Shown: positions 19,075-27,327, numbered from the stretch's first letter. The stretch: DNA of 64,000 nucleotides from Planctomycetota bacterium (GCA_016795205.1 JAEUHZ010000024.1:124001-188000); one strand, 5' to 3'. Translations and numbers: made by a program. The notes: generated by a model from the sequence alone, not told the origin.

Positions 19075-19623
19075 ATGACGCTGCGGCGGCACCCGGACGT
19101 GCGCGTGGTCCGTGCGCAGACCGTGCACCAGGGGCGCGTGTTCGACGTCGTGCGCGAGGAGCTCGTGCTGCCATCGGGGCTGCGCCAGGACCTCGAGATC
19201 GTCGATCACCCCGGCGCCGTGGCGATCGCCGCGCTCGACGCCTCCGGCGACCTGCTGCTCGTGCGCCAGTACCGCCACGCCTGCGGCGACTGGGTGCTCG
19301 AGCTCCCCGCCGGGCGGGTCGAGCCCGGGGAGGACCGCCTGGAGGCCGCCATGCGCGAGCTCGAGGAGGAGACCGGTCACCGCGCAGCCTCGTGGGAGTT
19401 GCTCGTCGAGTTCTTCGCCGCGCCGGGCTTCTGCAGCGAGCTGCTCGGCGTGTACCTCGCGCGCGACCTCGTGGCCCTGGGCCCCGACGCGCGCGCGGCC
19501 GACCACGACGAGGAGCTCGAGGTCGTGCGCCTGCCGGCCTCGCGCGTGCTCGAGCTGCCCGTGAAGGACGCGAAGAGCCTGATCGCGGCCGCGCTGCTCC
19601 TGGCGCGCGACCTCTCGCGCTGA
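19075..19623 (+). CDS. Nudix hydrolase, ADP-ribose pyrophosphatase type
   Basis: A 182-residue cytosolic enzyme. The full Nudix box is present (a Gly, then Glu, REL, EE and Gly at family spacing, from GRVEPGED to EEETGH), which binds the Mg2+ ions. The Pro-rich/Glu sequence after it (FFAAPGFCSELLGVYLA) matches the NudF/ADPRase branch, where a Pro about 15 residues after the box is diagnostic. It likely hydrolyses ADP-ribose or nucleotide sugars to nucleoside monophosphate and sugar phosphate, a house-cleaning role. Confidence 0.9.
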   Translation: MTLRRHPDVRVVRAQTVHQGRVFDVVREELVLPSGLRQDLEIVDHPGAVAIAALDASGDLLLVRQYRHACGDWVLELPAGRVEPGEDRLEAAMRELEEETGHRAASWELLVEFFAAPGFCSELLGVYLARDLVALGPDARAADHDEELEVVRLPASRVLELPVKDAKSLIAAALLLARDLSR

Positions 19624-19654
19624 GTCGCGGCGGGTGCCGCTCAGCAGGGGCCGC

Positions 19655-20698
19655 TCAGCGCAGCCGCGCGCGCGGCGCGAGGTCGACGACGAGCTCGAAA
19701 CCGCCCTGCCCCGGGGCCAGTTCGCCGGCGCGGTCCAGGCGCAGGATCGCTCCCCCGGCGGCGAGCAGCGCACCCTCGCGCCAGGCGAGGGCGCGATCGA
19801 GGCCCGGGAGCGGCAGGCCGCAGCGCTCGACCTCCAGGGCGCCGCCCGGCCCGTAGCGCGCCGCGCACGGAGCGGAGGTCGACGCGATCCAGACGCGCTC
19901 GGCTCCGGGCACGGGGGCCAGGTGCCCCGCCGGGCGCGGAAGCGTCACGCTCCAGCGGACGCCGAGCCCTGCGTCGAGGAGCAGCAGGCGCGCCGGACCT
20001 GCATCGTCGAGCACCCACACCTCGCCCACAGCGGGGCCGGGCGCCAGATCGGCGAGGCTGCCGCCGAGGGACGCGCTCGCCTGGACGGCGCCGGTCTGCG
20101 CGTGGACGCGCAGCAGCGTGCCGTCCGCCGCGCCGACGACCGCCGTCTCGCGCTCGCCGAGGACGCAGCGCAGCGCGTCGCGCTCGAGCACGGGGAACAG
20201 GCTGCCCTCCGTGCGCACACGCAGCAGCCGCGTCGGGGCGCCGGAGCGCCGCTCGACGACGAGCGCCTCCTCGCCGGAGCCCAGGACGTCGAGGTCGGCC
20301 CCCTGCTCCAGCCAGAGCTCGGTGAGCAGCAGGCCGTGCGCGTCGAAGCGGTCGAGCCGGTGCGTCGAGCTCGACGTGCCTGCGGCCGAGCGCAGGACCC
20401 ACAGGCCGCCGTCGTGCGCCGGTTCCACGTCGAGCGGCCAGTCGACCGCGATGCGCCGCGCGAGCCGCAGATCGCGGTCGAGCCCGTGGACGCGCGCCCC
20501 GTCCCGGTCGGCCGCCCACACGACGACTTCACCCGGCGGCGGGAGCGGTGGCTCGGCCGCGGCCAGCGCCACGAGCGCAGCGCACAGCGTGCCCAGACCC
20601 GCCGCGAGCACGGCCAGTCCGGCGCCGGCCGCGCCGCCGCGTCCCGCTGTCCCGACCTGCTGGGCTCCGCACGGACCTGATCGCTCCCGCATGTGCAA
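19655..20698 (-). CDS. Secreted/anchored beta-propeller-like protein, unknown function
   Basis: A 347-residue product with a hydrophobic N-terminal helix (residues ~28-48, GLAVLAAGLGTLCAALVALA) as signal or anchor. The remainder is rich in short beta-strand repeats with conserved Gly, Asp and Trp (GGLWVLRS, GEVWVLDD, ERVWIAS), typical of six- or seven-blade propellers of the NHL/SMP-30 or PQQ kind, but no diagnostic motif is complete. A strong GGAGGT precedes the ATG by 5-6 nt; a second ATG 6 bp inside is possible. It lies 45 bp after ogt on the same strand and may be the last gene of the oxidase operon. Confidence 0.65.
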   Translation of the reverse strand: MHMRERSGPCGAQQVGTAGRGGAAGAGLAVLAAGLGTLCAALVALAAAEPPLPPPGEVVVWAADRDGARVHGLDRDLRLARRIAVDWPLDVEPAHDGGLWVLRSAAGTSSSTHRLDRFDAHGLLLTELWLEQGADLDVLGSGEEALVVERRSGAPTRLLRVRTEGSLFPVLERDALRCVLGERETAVVGAADGTLLRVHAQTGAVQASASLGGSLADLAPGPAVGEVWVLDDAGPARLLLLDAGLGVRWSVTLPRPAGHLAPVPGAERVWIASTSAPCAARYGPGGALEVERCGLPLPGLDRALAWREGALLAAGGAILRLDRAGELAPGQGGFELVVDLAPRARLR

Positions 20699-20743
20699 CC
20701 TCCGGTGCGAGGACGCGCACCGCCGGCCGCGGTCGCAGGCGGA

Positions 20744-21280
20744 TCAAGAAAATCCGCGTGCGCGCTCCAGAGCGAGCAACGCGCGCTTCACGTCGAGCGA
20801 ACCCGTGAACCCGCCCAACCCGTCCCGGCCCACGACGCGATGGCAAGGCACGACGAGCGGAGCGGGGTTCCTGCCGTTGGCGGCCCCCACCGCGCGGCAG
20901 GCGCGTGGCGCGCCCATGTCGGACGCGACCTCCGCGTAGGTGCGCGTGACGCCGTACGGGATGCGCTGGAGCGCAGCCCACACGCGCAGTTGGAACTCGG
21001 TGCCGCGCACGTCGAGGCGGATCCGGAAGCGCGTGCCCTCCCCTTCCACGTAGGCCTCGATCTGTTGCAGGACGTCGCGAACGGCGGCGGCGTCCTCGAC
21101 CAGCAGCGGCCGTCCCGCCCGCTCGGCGCACTCGCGGCGCAATGCGAGCAGCGCGTCGCCGCCGCCCGGCAAGCAGATGCGGCACACCCCGCGCGGCGTG
21201 GCCGCGACATGCACCGGACCGAGGCGCGTGCGCGCCACGCCATAGCGCACGCGCGCCGCAGCGTCGGCAGGCGGGCTCAT
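20744..21280 (-). CDS. ogt: Methylated-DNA-[protein]-cysteine S-methyltransferase
   Basis: A 178-residue DNA-repair protein. PCHRVVGRDGLGGFTGSLDVKRALLALE contains the acceptor Cys in PCHRV and the family C-terminal signature. The upstream FQLRVWAALQRIPYG and RAVGAANGRNP carry the DNA-binding Arg finger region and the hinge. It moves the alkyl group from O6-alkylguanine onto its own cysteine in one suicide reaction. Its ATG overlaps the TGA stop of the upstream 86-residue frame (ATGA), so the two are translationally coupled. Confidence 0.95.
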   Translation of the reverse strand: MSPPADAAARVRYGVARTRLGPVHVAATPRGVCRICLPGGGDALLALRRECAERAGRPLLVEDAAAVRDVLQQIEAYVEGEGTRFRIRLDVRGTEFQLRVWAALQRIPYGVTRTYAEVASDMGAPRACRAVGAANGRNPAPLVVPCHRVVGRDGLGGFTGSLDVKRALLALERARGFS

Positions 21281-21537
21281 CGCGCCGTGTCCGAGGGCCA
21301 GCGCAGCCGCCCGCCGACGGCCGGCGCGTGCGGCGCGCGCCGTGCAGCACGACGCGACGCGACGAGGAGCGCGCCGAGCACGAGCGGCACGAGCGCGAGC
21401 AGCAAGAGCACGCTCGCGTTCCAGCCGCGCGCGAACGCGGCGTCCTGGGAGGCGACCGCCTCCCGGCAGGCGGGTCACGTCGCGGCGCGCGGCGCGAACG
21501 AGAGCCAAGCCAGCGCGACGAGGAGCGGGTGGCGCAT
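21277..21537 (-). CDS. Candidate selenoprotein: small periplasmic U-x-x-C membrane-anchored protein (in-frame TGA read as Sec)
   Basis: The 86-residue frame starts ATG 21537 and is interrupted only by TGA at 21477-21475 (residue 21), reading AT-U-PACREAVASQ. This places a potential selenocysteine as the first member of a CxxC-type redox pair with Cys24. Residues 1-20 are a signal peptide. Residues ~42-61 (SVLLLLALVPLVLGALLVAS) are one membrane helix, followed by an Arg-rich cytoplasmic tail. The terminal TGA overlaps the ogt ATG by 4 bp. A perfect 7-bp hairpin with loop GGUC starts 10 nt after the UGA. The gene follows sco, DUF420 and CHAT genes of the oxidase operon. Small signal-CPxC-one-helix proteins beside SCO/cox genes are known to me by recollection only. 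The alternative is a nonsense mutation (TGC to TGA), which would leave a 20-residue peptide. Confidence 0.72.
21447..21477 (-). promoter_or_regulatory. SECIS-like hairpin directly after the in-frame UGA
   Basis: On the minus strand, UGA (21477-21475) is followed by 10 nt, then GGGAGGC (21464-21458), loop GGUC (21457-21454) and GCCUCCC (21453-21447), all seven pairs Watson-Crick. CC/GG outside can extend the stem by two pairs past one bulged A. The loop begins 18 nt after the UGA; in E. coli fdhF the loop is also GGUC and begins 19 nt after, with its G and U contacting SelB. The fdhF bulged U on the 5' side has no counterpart here. Confidence 0.7.
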
Positions 21538-21659
21538 CCGGCCCCATCGTCGCCGCTCCGTCCCAGGTCGGGCAAGCGCTGCGTCCGGCACGGCCGGCGC
21601 CGCGCGCACTCGAACCCCGCGCGCCCCGCCCAGCGGCCCGTCTGGGCGCGTGCGGTCGA

Positions 21660-23744
21660 TCACGGGCTGGCCCGCACGCGCATCCACGGCCCGCGCGCGA
21701 GGGCGGCGGGTGGGGAGCGCTCGACCGCGGGGCCCCCGAGCGCGGCCTCGAGGTCGGCCGGCAGCGCGGCGCGCGTCGGGTCCGCGATCGGATCGACAGC
21801 CAGCAGCACGTCCGTGAAGCCCGCCAGAGCCAGCGTGCGCGCGAAGGCCTCCAGCGCGCGCGCGAGGTGGGCGGCGGATGCGGCCGGTGGCGGCGCCGCA
21901 AGCGCGAGCGCGCGCGCGTGCCCGCCGCGCGACTCGACGAGATCCGCGACCCGCGGCGCGCCCGGCACGCGACCGTCGGCGCGCGGCGCCTCGGCATGGC
22001 CGGCCAGCAGGAACCCACACAAGTCGGCCGGCGCACTGCCCCCGACGACGTCCTCGCGCGCCATCGCGGCTGCGAGTGGGGTGCTCGCGAGCAGCGGACG
22101 CGGGGTCGTGAGGCCCGGGACGTCCGCCGGGGCGGACCAGGGATCGAGCGCGAGGAAGGCGTCGGACTCCGGCTGCGCCGCGGCCAGGAGGCGCGCGAGG
22201 TCGCACTGCGCGCCGCTGTGCGCCGCGAGCCCGAGCCGCGCGGCCCATGCTGCCCCGGAGCCCGCCGACGAGGCGGCACGCGGCGCGAGGTACGCCCCCG
22301 CGCCACCGACGCCGTCGACCCCATGTCCGCCCTCGGCCGCGTGCGGCGCGGGGTCGCACAGGAGCAGCCAGCGCCGCGAGTGCTGCGCGTCGCCGCGCGG
22401 CCCGCCGCCCGGGAGGCCGACCTCGACCGAGATGCGTCGCCCGTCCGCGGCCCGGAGCTCGAGCGCCTCGAGCGGCACGGACCACAGCACGTCGTCGGGT
22501 TCCACGTACAGCACCGGCGGGTCGCCCCAGGCGCGCGCCAGAGGCTCGAAGACGACCCTCGCGAGCGACTCCAGCGTGGCGCGCGCCTCTTCGGCGCGCG
22601 CGGCCCCGGCGCGCGCGGCGGCGAAGCGGCGCTCGGCCAGCGCGCGCACCGCGTCGATGCTTCCCAGATCGATCCAGGCGGGCGTCGAGCCCGGCGGCCC
22701 GCCGACCCAGGCGGCGAGCCGCTCCTCGGCGACCACGCGCCGCTCGGCGCCCTGGCCCGCGATCCGCGTGCGCTCGACGCGCCGCAGGCTCGCGCGGGCG
22801 GGGTCCGCCGGATCGAGGCGGAACGCACCGGGCGCGCCGGCGGGTCGCGGACCGAGCCCCCACGCCGCGGAGAGCAGCAGGTCGTCGAACGGCCGCAGCT
22901 CGGCGCGCCGCAGCTCGCGCTCGCGCCAACCCGCGTCCGAGCGCCGCGCCAGGTCCAACCCACGGCCGAGCCGCTCGACGGCGCGCTCGTAGTCCTGCGC
23001 GTCGCCGTGCACGGCGCGCACCAGGACGAGCGCCGCGAGCGCGCGCACCCGCAGCAGTTCCTGCGCGGCCGGCACTGCGGTCAGCACGTCCTCGAGACCG
23101 GCGACGGCCTGCTCGAACGCGCCGACGCCGGCCTGCCCGCAGGCCAGGTCGAGCTCGGCGCGCAGCCGCGCCGGATGCTCCGCGGGGAGCTGCGCCCGGC
23201 GCACGTCCACCGCCTTCTGGAACAACTCCAGCGCGCGTGCCGGCTCACCCTGCTGGAGCAGCGTGTCGCCCAGGTTCGCGCGCGCGATGACCAGCGCCTC
23301 GTGGTCGGTGGCGAGCGAGCGCTCGAGGCTGGAGAGAATCTGCTCCTCGAGCGTGCGCGCCTCGACGACGAGCCCCAACTGCTCGCCGATCCACGCCACG
23401 TTGCCGCGCGCGTTCTGCAGCTCGAGTGCGTCGGGCGCCAGCGTGCGCTCGCGGTAGCGGCGGACCGCGTCCCACGCCTGGCGCGCGGCGGGCAGCGCGC
23501 GCAGCTTGTAGGCCAGGGCGCCTGCGTCGCGCAGGAAGCGGTCGTCGGCGGCGTCGGCGGCCTCGGCACGTGCGGCGAAGAAGTCCGCGATCGCCGCCTC
23601 GACCCGCGCGCGCGCCTCCTCGGGGTTCGCGAGCTCCGCGAGCCGCGTCGCGCGCGCCAGGTCCGCCGCGCCGGGCCGCTCGTCGCCCGGCGCGCAGGCG
23701 GGCGAGGCCAGGGCCAGGACCAGGATCAGGCCGGCGGGTTCCAC
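21660..23744 (-). CDS. TPR protein with C-terminal CHAT-like (caspase-HetF-associated) domain
   Basis: A 694-residue protein. The N-terminus EPAGLILVLALASPACAPG is a lipoprotein signal. Residues ~100-330 are TPR-like helical repeats (NLGDTLLQQGEPARALELFQKAV is the clearest). The C-terminal ~300 residues look like a CHAT domain: VEPDDVLWSVPLEAL is the hallmark opening strand pair and FLLAGHAEAP has the expected His (583). The catalytic Cys region reads ALALAAPP instead of the usual LSAC, so it may be a pseudo-protease. GTG 23744 overlaps the end of the DUF420 gene by 19 bp. Its place in the oxidase operon suggests a scaffold or quality-control role. Confidence 0.75.
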   Translation of the reverse strand: MEPAGLILVLALASPACAPGDERPGAADLARATRLAELANPEEARARVEAAIADFFAARAEAADAADDRFLRDAGALAYKLRALPAARQAWDAVRRYRERTLAPDALELQNARGNVAWIGEQLGLVVEARTLEEQILSSLERSLATDHEALVIARANLGDTLLQQGEPARALELFQKAVDVRRAQLPAEHPARLRAELDLACGQAGVGAFEQAVAGLEDVLTAVPAAQELLRVRALAALVLVRAVHGDAQDYERAVERLGRGLDLARRSDAGWRERELRRAELRPFDDLLLSAAWGLGPRPAGAPGAFRLDPADPARASLRRVERTRIAGQGAERRVVAEERLAAWVGGPPGSTPAWIDLGSIDAVRALAERRFAAARAGAARAEEARATLESLARVVFEPLARAWGDPPVLYVEPDDVLWSVPLEALELRAADGRRISVEVGLPGGGPRGDAQHSRRWLLLCDPAPHAAEGGHGVDGVGGAGAYLAPRAASSAGSGAAWAARLGLAAHSGAQCDLARLLAAAQPESDAFLALDPWSAPADVPGLTTPRPLLASTPLAAAMAREDVVGGSAPADLCGFLLAGHAEAPRADGRVPGAPRVADLVESRGGHARALALAAPPPAASAAHLARALEAFARTLALAGFTDVLLAVDPIADPTRAALPADLEAALGGPAVERSPPAALARGPWMRVRASP

Positions 23745-24169
23745 ACGTACAGGGCAAGGTACACGAGCACGCCCGTGATCGACACGTAGAGCCAGATCGG
23801 GAACGTGACCCGCGCGAGCTTCTGGTGCGCGTCCCAGCGCTCCATGTGAGCCAGCCACAGGACGCGCAGGACCATCGGCAGGTTCACGATCGCCAGGACC
23901 ACGTGCGACGCGAGCAAGACCAGGTACGCGACCTTCCACCCGCCCACACCACGGAACGCGGTGGGACCGAGCTCCTTCTGCGTGCCGAAGTGATAGTGCA
24001 GGTAGCTGGCGAGGAAGGCCGCCGAGACCAGCGTCGCGAGGCGCATGATCCAGGCGTGCAGCTCGCGCTGCCCGCGCTTGATCGCGACGAGCCCTGCGAG
24101 GAGCAGCACGGACGCGGTCCCGTTCAGGACGGCGTTGACGAGCGGCTGGACCGGCGCGGAGTCGCTCAC
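23726..24169 (-). CDS. DUF420-family membrane protein of the cytochrome-oxidase operon
   Basis: A 147-residue integral membrane protein with four hydrophobic helices and conserved His residues facing them (RELHAW, YLHYHF, LASHVVLA, WDAHQKLAR). This matches the DUF420 family, which is almost always found beside sco1 and cox genes (YozB-like), and where the His residues may bind heme or copper. The exact function is unproven; an oxidase-assembly role is inferred from linkage. GTG 24169 overlaps the SCO stop (GTGA). Confidence 0.88.
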   Translation of the reverse strand: MSDSAPVQPLVNAVLNGTASVLLLAGLVAIKRGQRELHAWIMRLATLVSAAFLASYLHYHFGTQKELGPTAFRGVGGWKVAYLVLLASHVVLAIVNLPMVLRVLWLAHMERWDAHQKLARVTFPIWLYVSITGVLVYLALYVWNPPA

Positions 24170-24834
24170 GGCTTGCGCGACAGGTACTGCGCGCGCGCCG
24201 CAGCCTGCGCCACGCCGGCGTCGCTCTCCCCGTCGTAATAGCCACGGATCACGCCGTCGGCGTCGACGACGGTGAGCAGCGTCTTGTGCGTGACGAGCTG
24301 GCCCACGGGCTGCGTCTCGTCGCGCTGGAACGGGAGCTGGAAGCTCTTCACGGAGACGTCGGCCAGCGCGGACGGCGAGCCCGTGAGGAACAGCCAACGC
24401 TCGCGCTCGGCGCCGAAGCGCTCGGCGTACTCGCCGAGGACCTGCGGCGTGTCGTACTGGGGATCGACGGTGAACGTCACCAGACGCACGTCGGTCCCGG
24501 CGAGGATCGACTGGAGCTTGCGCATGCTGGCGCTGATCCGCGGGCACGGGCCGCTGCAGCGCGTGAACACGAAGCTCGCGATCCACGGCCGGCCGGCGAG
24601 CGTCGCCAGCGTGACTTCGGCGCCGCTGCGCTCGGTGAGCTGGAAAGGCTGCACACGGGCGAAGGCCTCGGTCGAGTCCGGTGCCGCGGCCAGCACGTTG
24701 CGTCCGCCCTGCGTGTCGGAGCTCATCCGGGAGCGCAGGAGCAGCAAGGCGCCGAGGGACAGGACCAAGCCCGCGATGCCGATCACGAGCAGTCGGCGGA
24801 AAGGCGGGGCAGTGGGTGCCGGGGCGGGGTTCAT
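24166..24834 (-). CDS. SCO1/SenC-family copper chaperone
   Basis: A 222-residue protein with an N-terminal membrane anchor (LLVIGIAGLVLSLGALLLL) and a periplasmic thioredoxin fold. FTRCSGPCPRIS is the CxxxC copper/redox site and His in LVTHKTLLTVVDADG is the third copper ligand. SCO proteins deliver Cu to the CuA centre of CoxB or keep its cysteines reduced. It lies between coxC and DUF420, as expected, three genes upstream of the candidate selenoprotein, which could be a thiol-disulfide partner. Confidence 0.95.
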   Translation of the reverse strand: MNPAPAPTAPPFRRLLVIGIAGLVLSLGALLLLRSRMSSDTQGGRNVLAAAPDSTEAFARVQPFQLTERSGAEVTLATLAGRPWIASFVFTRCSGPCPRISASMRKLQSILAGTDVRLVTFTVDPQYDTPQVLGEYAERFGAERERWLFLTGSPSALADVSVKSFQLPFQRDETQPVGQLVTHKTLLTVVDADGVIRGYYDGESDAGVAQAAARAQYLSRKP

Positions 24835-24838
24835 GGCA

Positions 24839-25450
24839 TCAGGAGAGGTACAGGATCGCGAACAACACGAGCCACACCAGGTCGACGAAGTGCTGGTACA
24901 GCGCGGCGAGCTCGGCGTGCAGGCTGCCCGAGCCCGCTCGGCGCAGCGCGCAAGCCGAGCCCAAGAGCCACAACGCGCCGCCCAGGACGTGCAAGCCGTG
25001 CGCGCCGGTCAGCACGTAGAACGAGGCGCCCGCCAGCGACGCCTGCGGCGTGAAGCCGGCCTGCAGCAGCTGGCACCACTCCCAGGCCTGGAGTCCGAGG
25101 AAGAGTCCTGCGAGGAGCCCCGCCCAGAGGACCCGCTGCGCGCCGCGCGCGCGCTCGCCGCGGCGCAGCGCGCGCACGGCGGCGCTCGCGGCCAGGGAGC
25201 TCGCCACGAGCAGCGCGGTCAACGCCAGGCCGAGGCCCAGCGCCAGCGGCTCCTCCCAGGCGCGCGACGCGCTGCGCAGGACCACGTAGGCCGCGAGCAG
25301 GCCGCCGAAGAAGAAGGCCTCGCTGCCCAGGAAGACCCAGGTCCCAAAGCGCGCGGTCTCGACCGGCGGACCGCTGTCCCAGGCCCGCGCGACGTGCCCG
25401 GCGCGCGGCGCGTCGACCGCATGATCGTAGGGCAACGGGAAGGCGCGCAC
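24839..25450 (-). CDS. coxC: Cytochrome c oxidase subunit III
   Basis: A 203-residue membrane protein with five hydrophobic helices, the short bacterial form of subunit III. FGTWVFLGSEAFFFGGLLAAY contains the conserved helix with Glu, and the C-terminal HGLHVLGGALWLL and YQHFVDLVWLVLFAILYL are family signatures. It stabilises the oxidase and its proton-uptake path. GTG 25450 begins 6 bp after the ctaB stop. Confidence 0.93.
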   Translation of the reverse strand: MRAFPLPYDHAVDAPRAGHVARAWDSGPPVETARFGTWVFLGSEAFFFGGLLAAYVVLRSASRAWEEPLALGLGLALTALLVASSLAASAAVRALRRGERARGAQRVLWAGLLAGLFLGLQAWEWCQLLQAGFTPQASLAGASFYVLTGAHGLHVLGGALWLLGSACALRRAGSGSLHAELAALYQHFVDLVWLVLFAILYLS

Positions 25451-25456
25451 CGGGGC

Positions 25457-26362
25457 TCAGCGGAACGCCGCCAGGGCGCCCGCAACGGGGTCGACGACGG
25501 CGAGCACGAGCAGGAGCGGCAAGTAGGCGAGCGACGTGAACAGCAGCAGGCGCGCCGAGCCGCGCTCCGGCTTCCAGGCGAAGCGCGCCGACGCCGCCAG
25601 GTACGCGAGCCCCAGCAGCGTGGCGCCGGCCGTGAACAACAGGCCAGCGACGCCGAAGAGCGCCGGCACGATGGTCACGAACAGCAAGAGCGCCGCGTGG
25701 ACCACCGCCGTGCGGCCGGCCAGGCCCTCCGCGCCCGGCTCGGACGGCAGCATGCGCAATCCGGCGCGCGCGTAGTCCTCGCGGTGGATCCAGGCGATCG
25801 CCATGAAGTGCGGGAACTGCCACACGAAGATCACGGCGAAGAGTGCCCAGCCCCAGCCGCCGACTTCGCCGGCGATGGCCGCGTAGCCGAGCAGCGGCGG
25901 CGCGGCGCCGGGCAGCGCGCCGACGACGGTGTTCAGCGTGCTGGCGCGCTTGAGCGGCGTGTACACAGCGACGTACGCGAAGAGCGTCGCCAACGTGAGC
26001 AGCGCCGAGAGCAGCGTGAAGCGCCAGGCCAGCATCCCCACCGCGACCGCCGCCAGGAGCGCGGCGACGAGCAGCGCGTCGCGCGCGCCGATCCGGCCGG
26101 CCGGGATCGGGCGGTCCTGCGTCCGGAGCATGCGACGATCCGTGTCGCGCTCGAGCACCTGGTTGAACGCGCTGGCCGCGCCGGCCGAGAGCGTGATCCA
26201 CAGCGCGGCCTCGAGCGACGGCCAGGCACGGCCGCCGGGCACGAGGATGCCGCCCACGAAGGCCGAGAGGCCGACGAAGGAGGCGATGCGAACCTTGAAC
26301 AGGTCGGCCAGGTCCGCGAGCAGGCCGACCTCGCTCGCGGTCGTCTGCGCCGCGGGCCTCAT
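25457..26362 (-). CDS. ctaB: Protoheme IX farnesyltransferase (heme O synthase)
   Basis: A 301-residue UbiA-superfamily prenyltransferase with about nine helices. NQVLERDTDRRMLRTQDRP holds the first Asp-rich Mg2+/farnesyl-diphosphate site, and the YTPLKRASTLNTVVGALPGA region the second conserved loop. It attaches farnesyl to heme B giving heme O, the precursor of heme A. ATG 26362 overlaps the ctaA stop (ATGA). Confidence 0.95.
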   Translation of the reverse strand: MRPAAQTTASEVGLLADLADLFKVRIASFVGLSAFVGGILVPGGRAWPSLEAALWITLSAGAASAFNQVLERDTDRRMLRTQDRPIPAGRIGARDALLVAALLAAVAVGMLAWRFTLLSALLTLATLFAYVAVYTPLKRASTLNTVVGALPGAAPPLLGYAAIAGEVGGWGWALFAVIFVWQFPHFMAIAWIHREDYARAGLRMLPSEPGAEGLAGRTAVVHAALLLFVTIVPALFGVAGLLFTAGATLLGLAYLAASARFAWKPERGSARLLLFTSLAYLPLLLVLAVVDPVAGALAAFR

Positions 26363-27288
26363 CGTGTCGCCTCGAGGCCGGCGCCGTCGGCCCGCTCCGG
26401 CGTCGGAGCGAGCCGCCGCACGAAGACCAGGGCCGCCACGCAGGCGGCGAGCAGCAGCGCGCCGCAGATCACGTGGGCCGTCGCGAACAGCGCCTCGGCG
26501 ACCGAGACGGGCGCGTCCCGCCCGGTGATCACGAACACCGCGACCCAAGCCGCGAGCCCGAGTCCGACCTGCAGCCAGATCAGGGCTCGCAGCCAGCGCC
26601 CGATGCGCGCCAGCACGGGCTCGTGCGTGCCGATGAGGGCGCTCGCCAGGACCACGACCAGCCAGGCCGCCACGAGCGCGAAGAGGATGTGCGCCACCTG
26701 CGCCGCGTGGTGCCCGCTGTGGCGGAGCCAGGCGCCCAGGACGGTTTGGATGTAGATCGCCGGGGCGGCGCCGAGCGCGAGCGCCCGCAGCCTTGCGCTG
26801 CTGGCGGCTGGAACGGTCCGCGCCAGGCGCCAGGCACGGGATTCGAGGAACAGGATCGCCGCGAGCAGCGCGAAAAGCGCCTGCGCGAAGGCCCCATGCA
26901 GGAAGGCGAGCTGAGGGTTGTTCTCGGTGACGCGGAAGCCACCCAGGATCCCCTGCGCGCCGACGCCGATCAGCGCGCCCAAGGTCAACCAACGGACTGC
27001 TCGACGTTGCTCCAGCCTCCACACGACGAGCGCCAGCGCCACCACGCACGCGCCGACCAGCGAGCCCCACAGGCGATGGCTGTGCTCCCAGAAGACGCCC
27101 GTGTTGCCGAGCATCTCCGAGAGCGGGTACGTGAACATGTTGTGGCCGAACGTCGTCGGCCAATCGGGGACCGCCATGCCGACTTCCAGCGTCGTGACCA
27201 TGCCGCCCACGAAGAAGATCGGCAGCGTCACGAGCACCGCGATCCACGCGGCGCGCCGGGGCCAGGGGCTGACGCTCGTCTCGGACAT
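26359..27288 (-). CDS. ctaA: Heme A synthase (CtaA/Cox15)
   Basis: A 309-residue eight-helix membrane protein. Paired His sites in WEHSHRLWGS, FLHGAFAQ, AQVAHILFAL and TAHVICGALL are the heme ligands of the two pseudo-symmetric halves. It oxidises the heme O methyl group to the formyl of heme A. A GTGAGA-17-TATCCT promoter candidate 10 nt before the ATG could provide extra transcription in addition to read-through from coxA. Confidence 0.95.
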   Translation of the reverse strand: MSETSVSPWPRRAAWIAVLVTLPIFFVGGMVTTLEVGMAVPDWPTTFGHNMFTYPLSEMLGNTGVFWEHSHRLWGSLVGACVVALALVVWRLEQRRAVRWLTLGALIGVGAQGILGGFRVTENNPQLAFLHGAFAQALFALLAAILFLESRAWRLARTVPAASSARLRALALGAAPAIYIQTVLGAWLRHSGHHAAQVAHILFALVAAWLVVVLASALIGTHEPVLARIGRWLRALIWLQVGLGLAAWVAVFVITGRDAPVSVAEALFATAHVICGALLLAACVAALVFVRRLAPTPERADGAGLEATR

Positions 27289-27298
27289 CGGGGCGAAC

Positions 27299-27327
27299 AG
27301 GATAGCCGCTCCCGGGCGGGTTCTCAC
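27299..27327 (-). promoter_or_regulatory. Putative internal promoter before ctaA
   Basis: GTGAGA (27327-27322), 17-bp spacer, TATCCT (27304-27299), then 10 nt to the ATG. It sits in the only sizeable gap (35 bp) of the upstream half of the oxidase operon. Confidence 0.45.

Noticed and set aside
21475-21537. Reading the TGA at 21477 as a true stop of a 20-residue peptide
   Set aside because: It would leave a bare signal peptide, orphan the CxxC partner and membrane helix, and lose the coupled stop at the ogt start.
21281-21550. Alternative frame giving an N-terminal extension of the ogt protein (starting MGPDAPPAP)
   Set aside because: Arg-rich shadow frame; it conflicts with the coupled ATGA start at 21280 and with the membrane-helix frame on the same strand.
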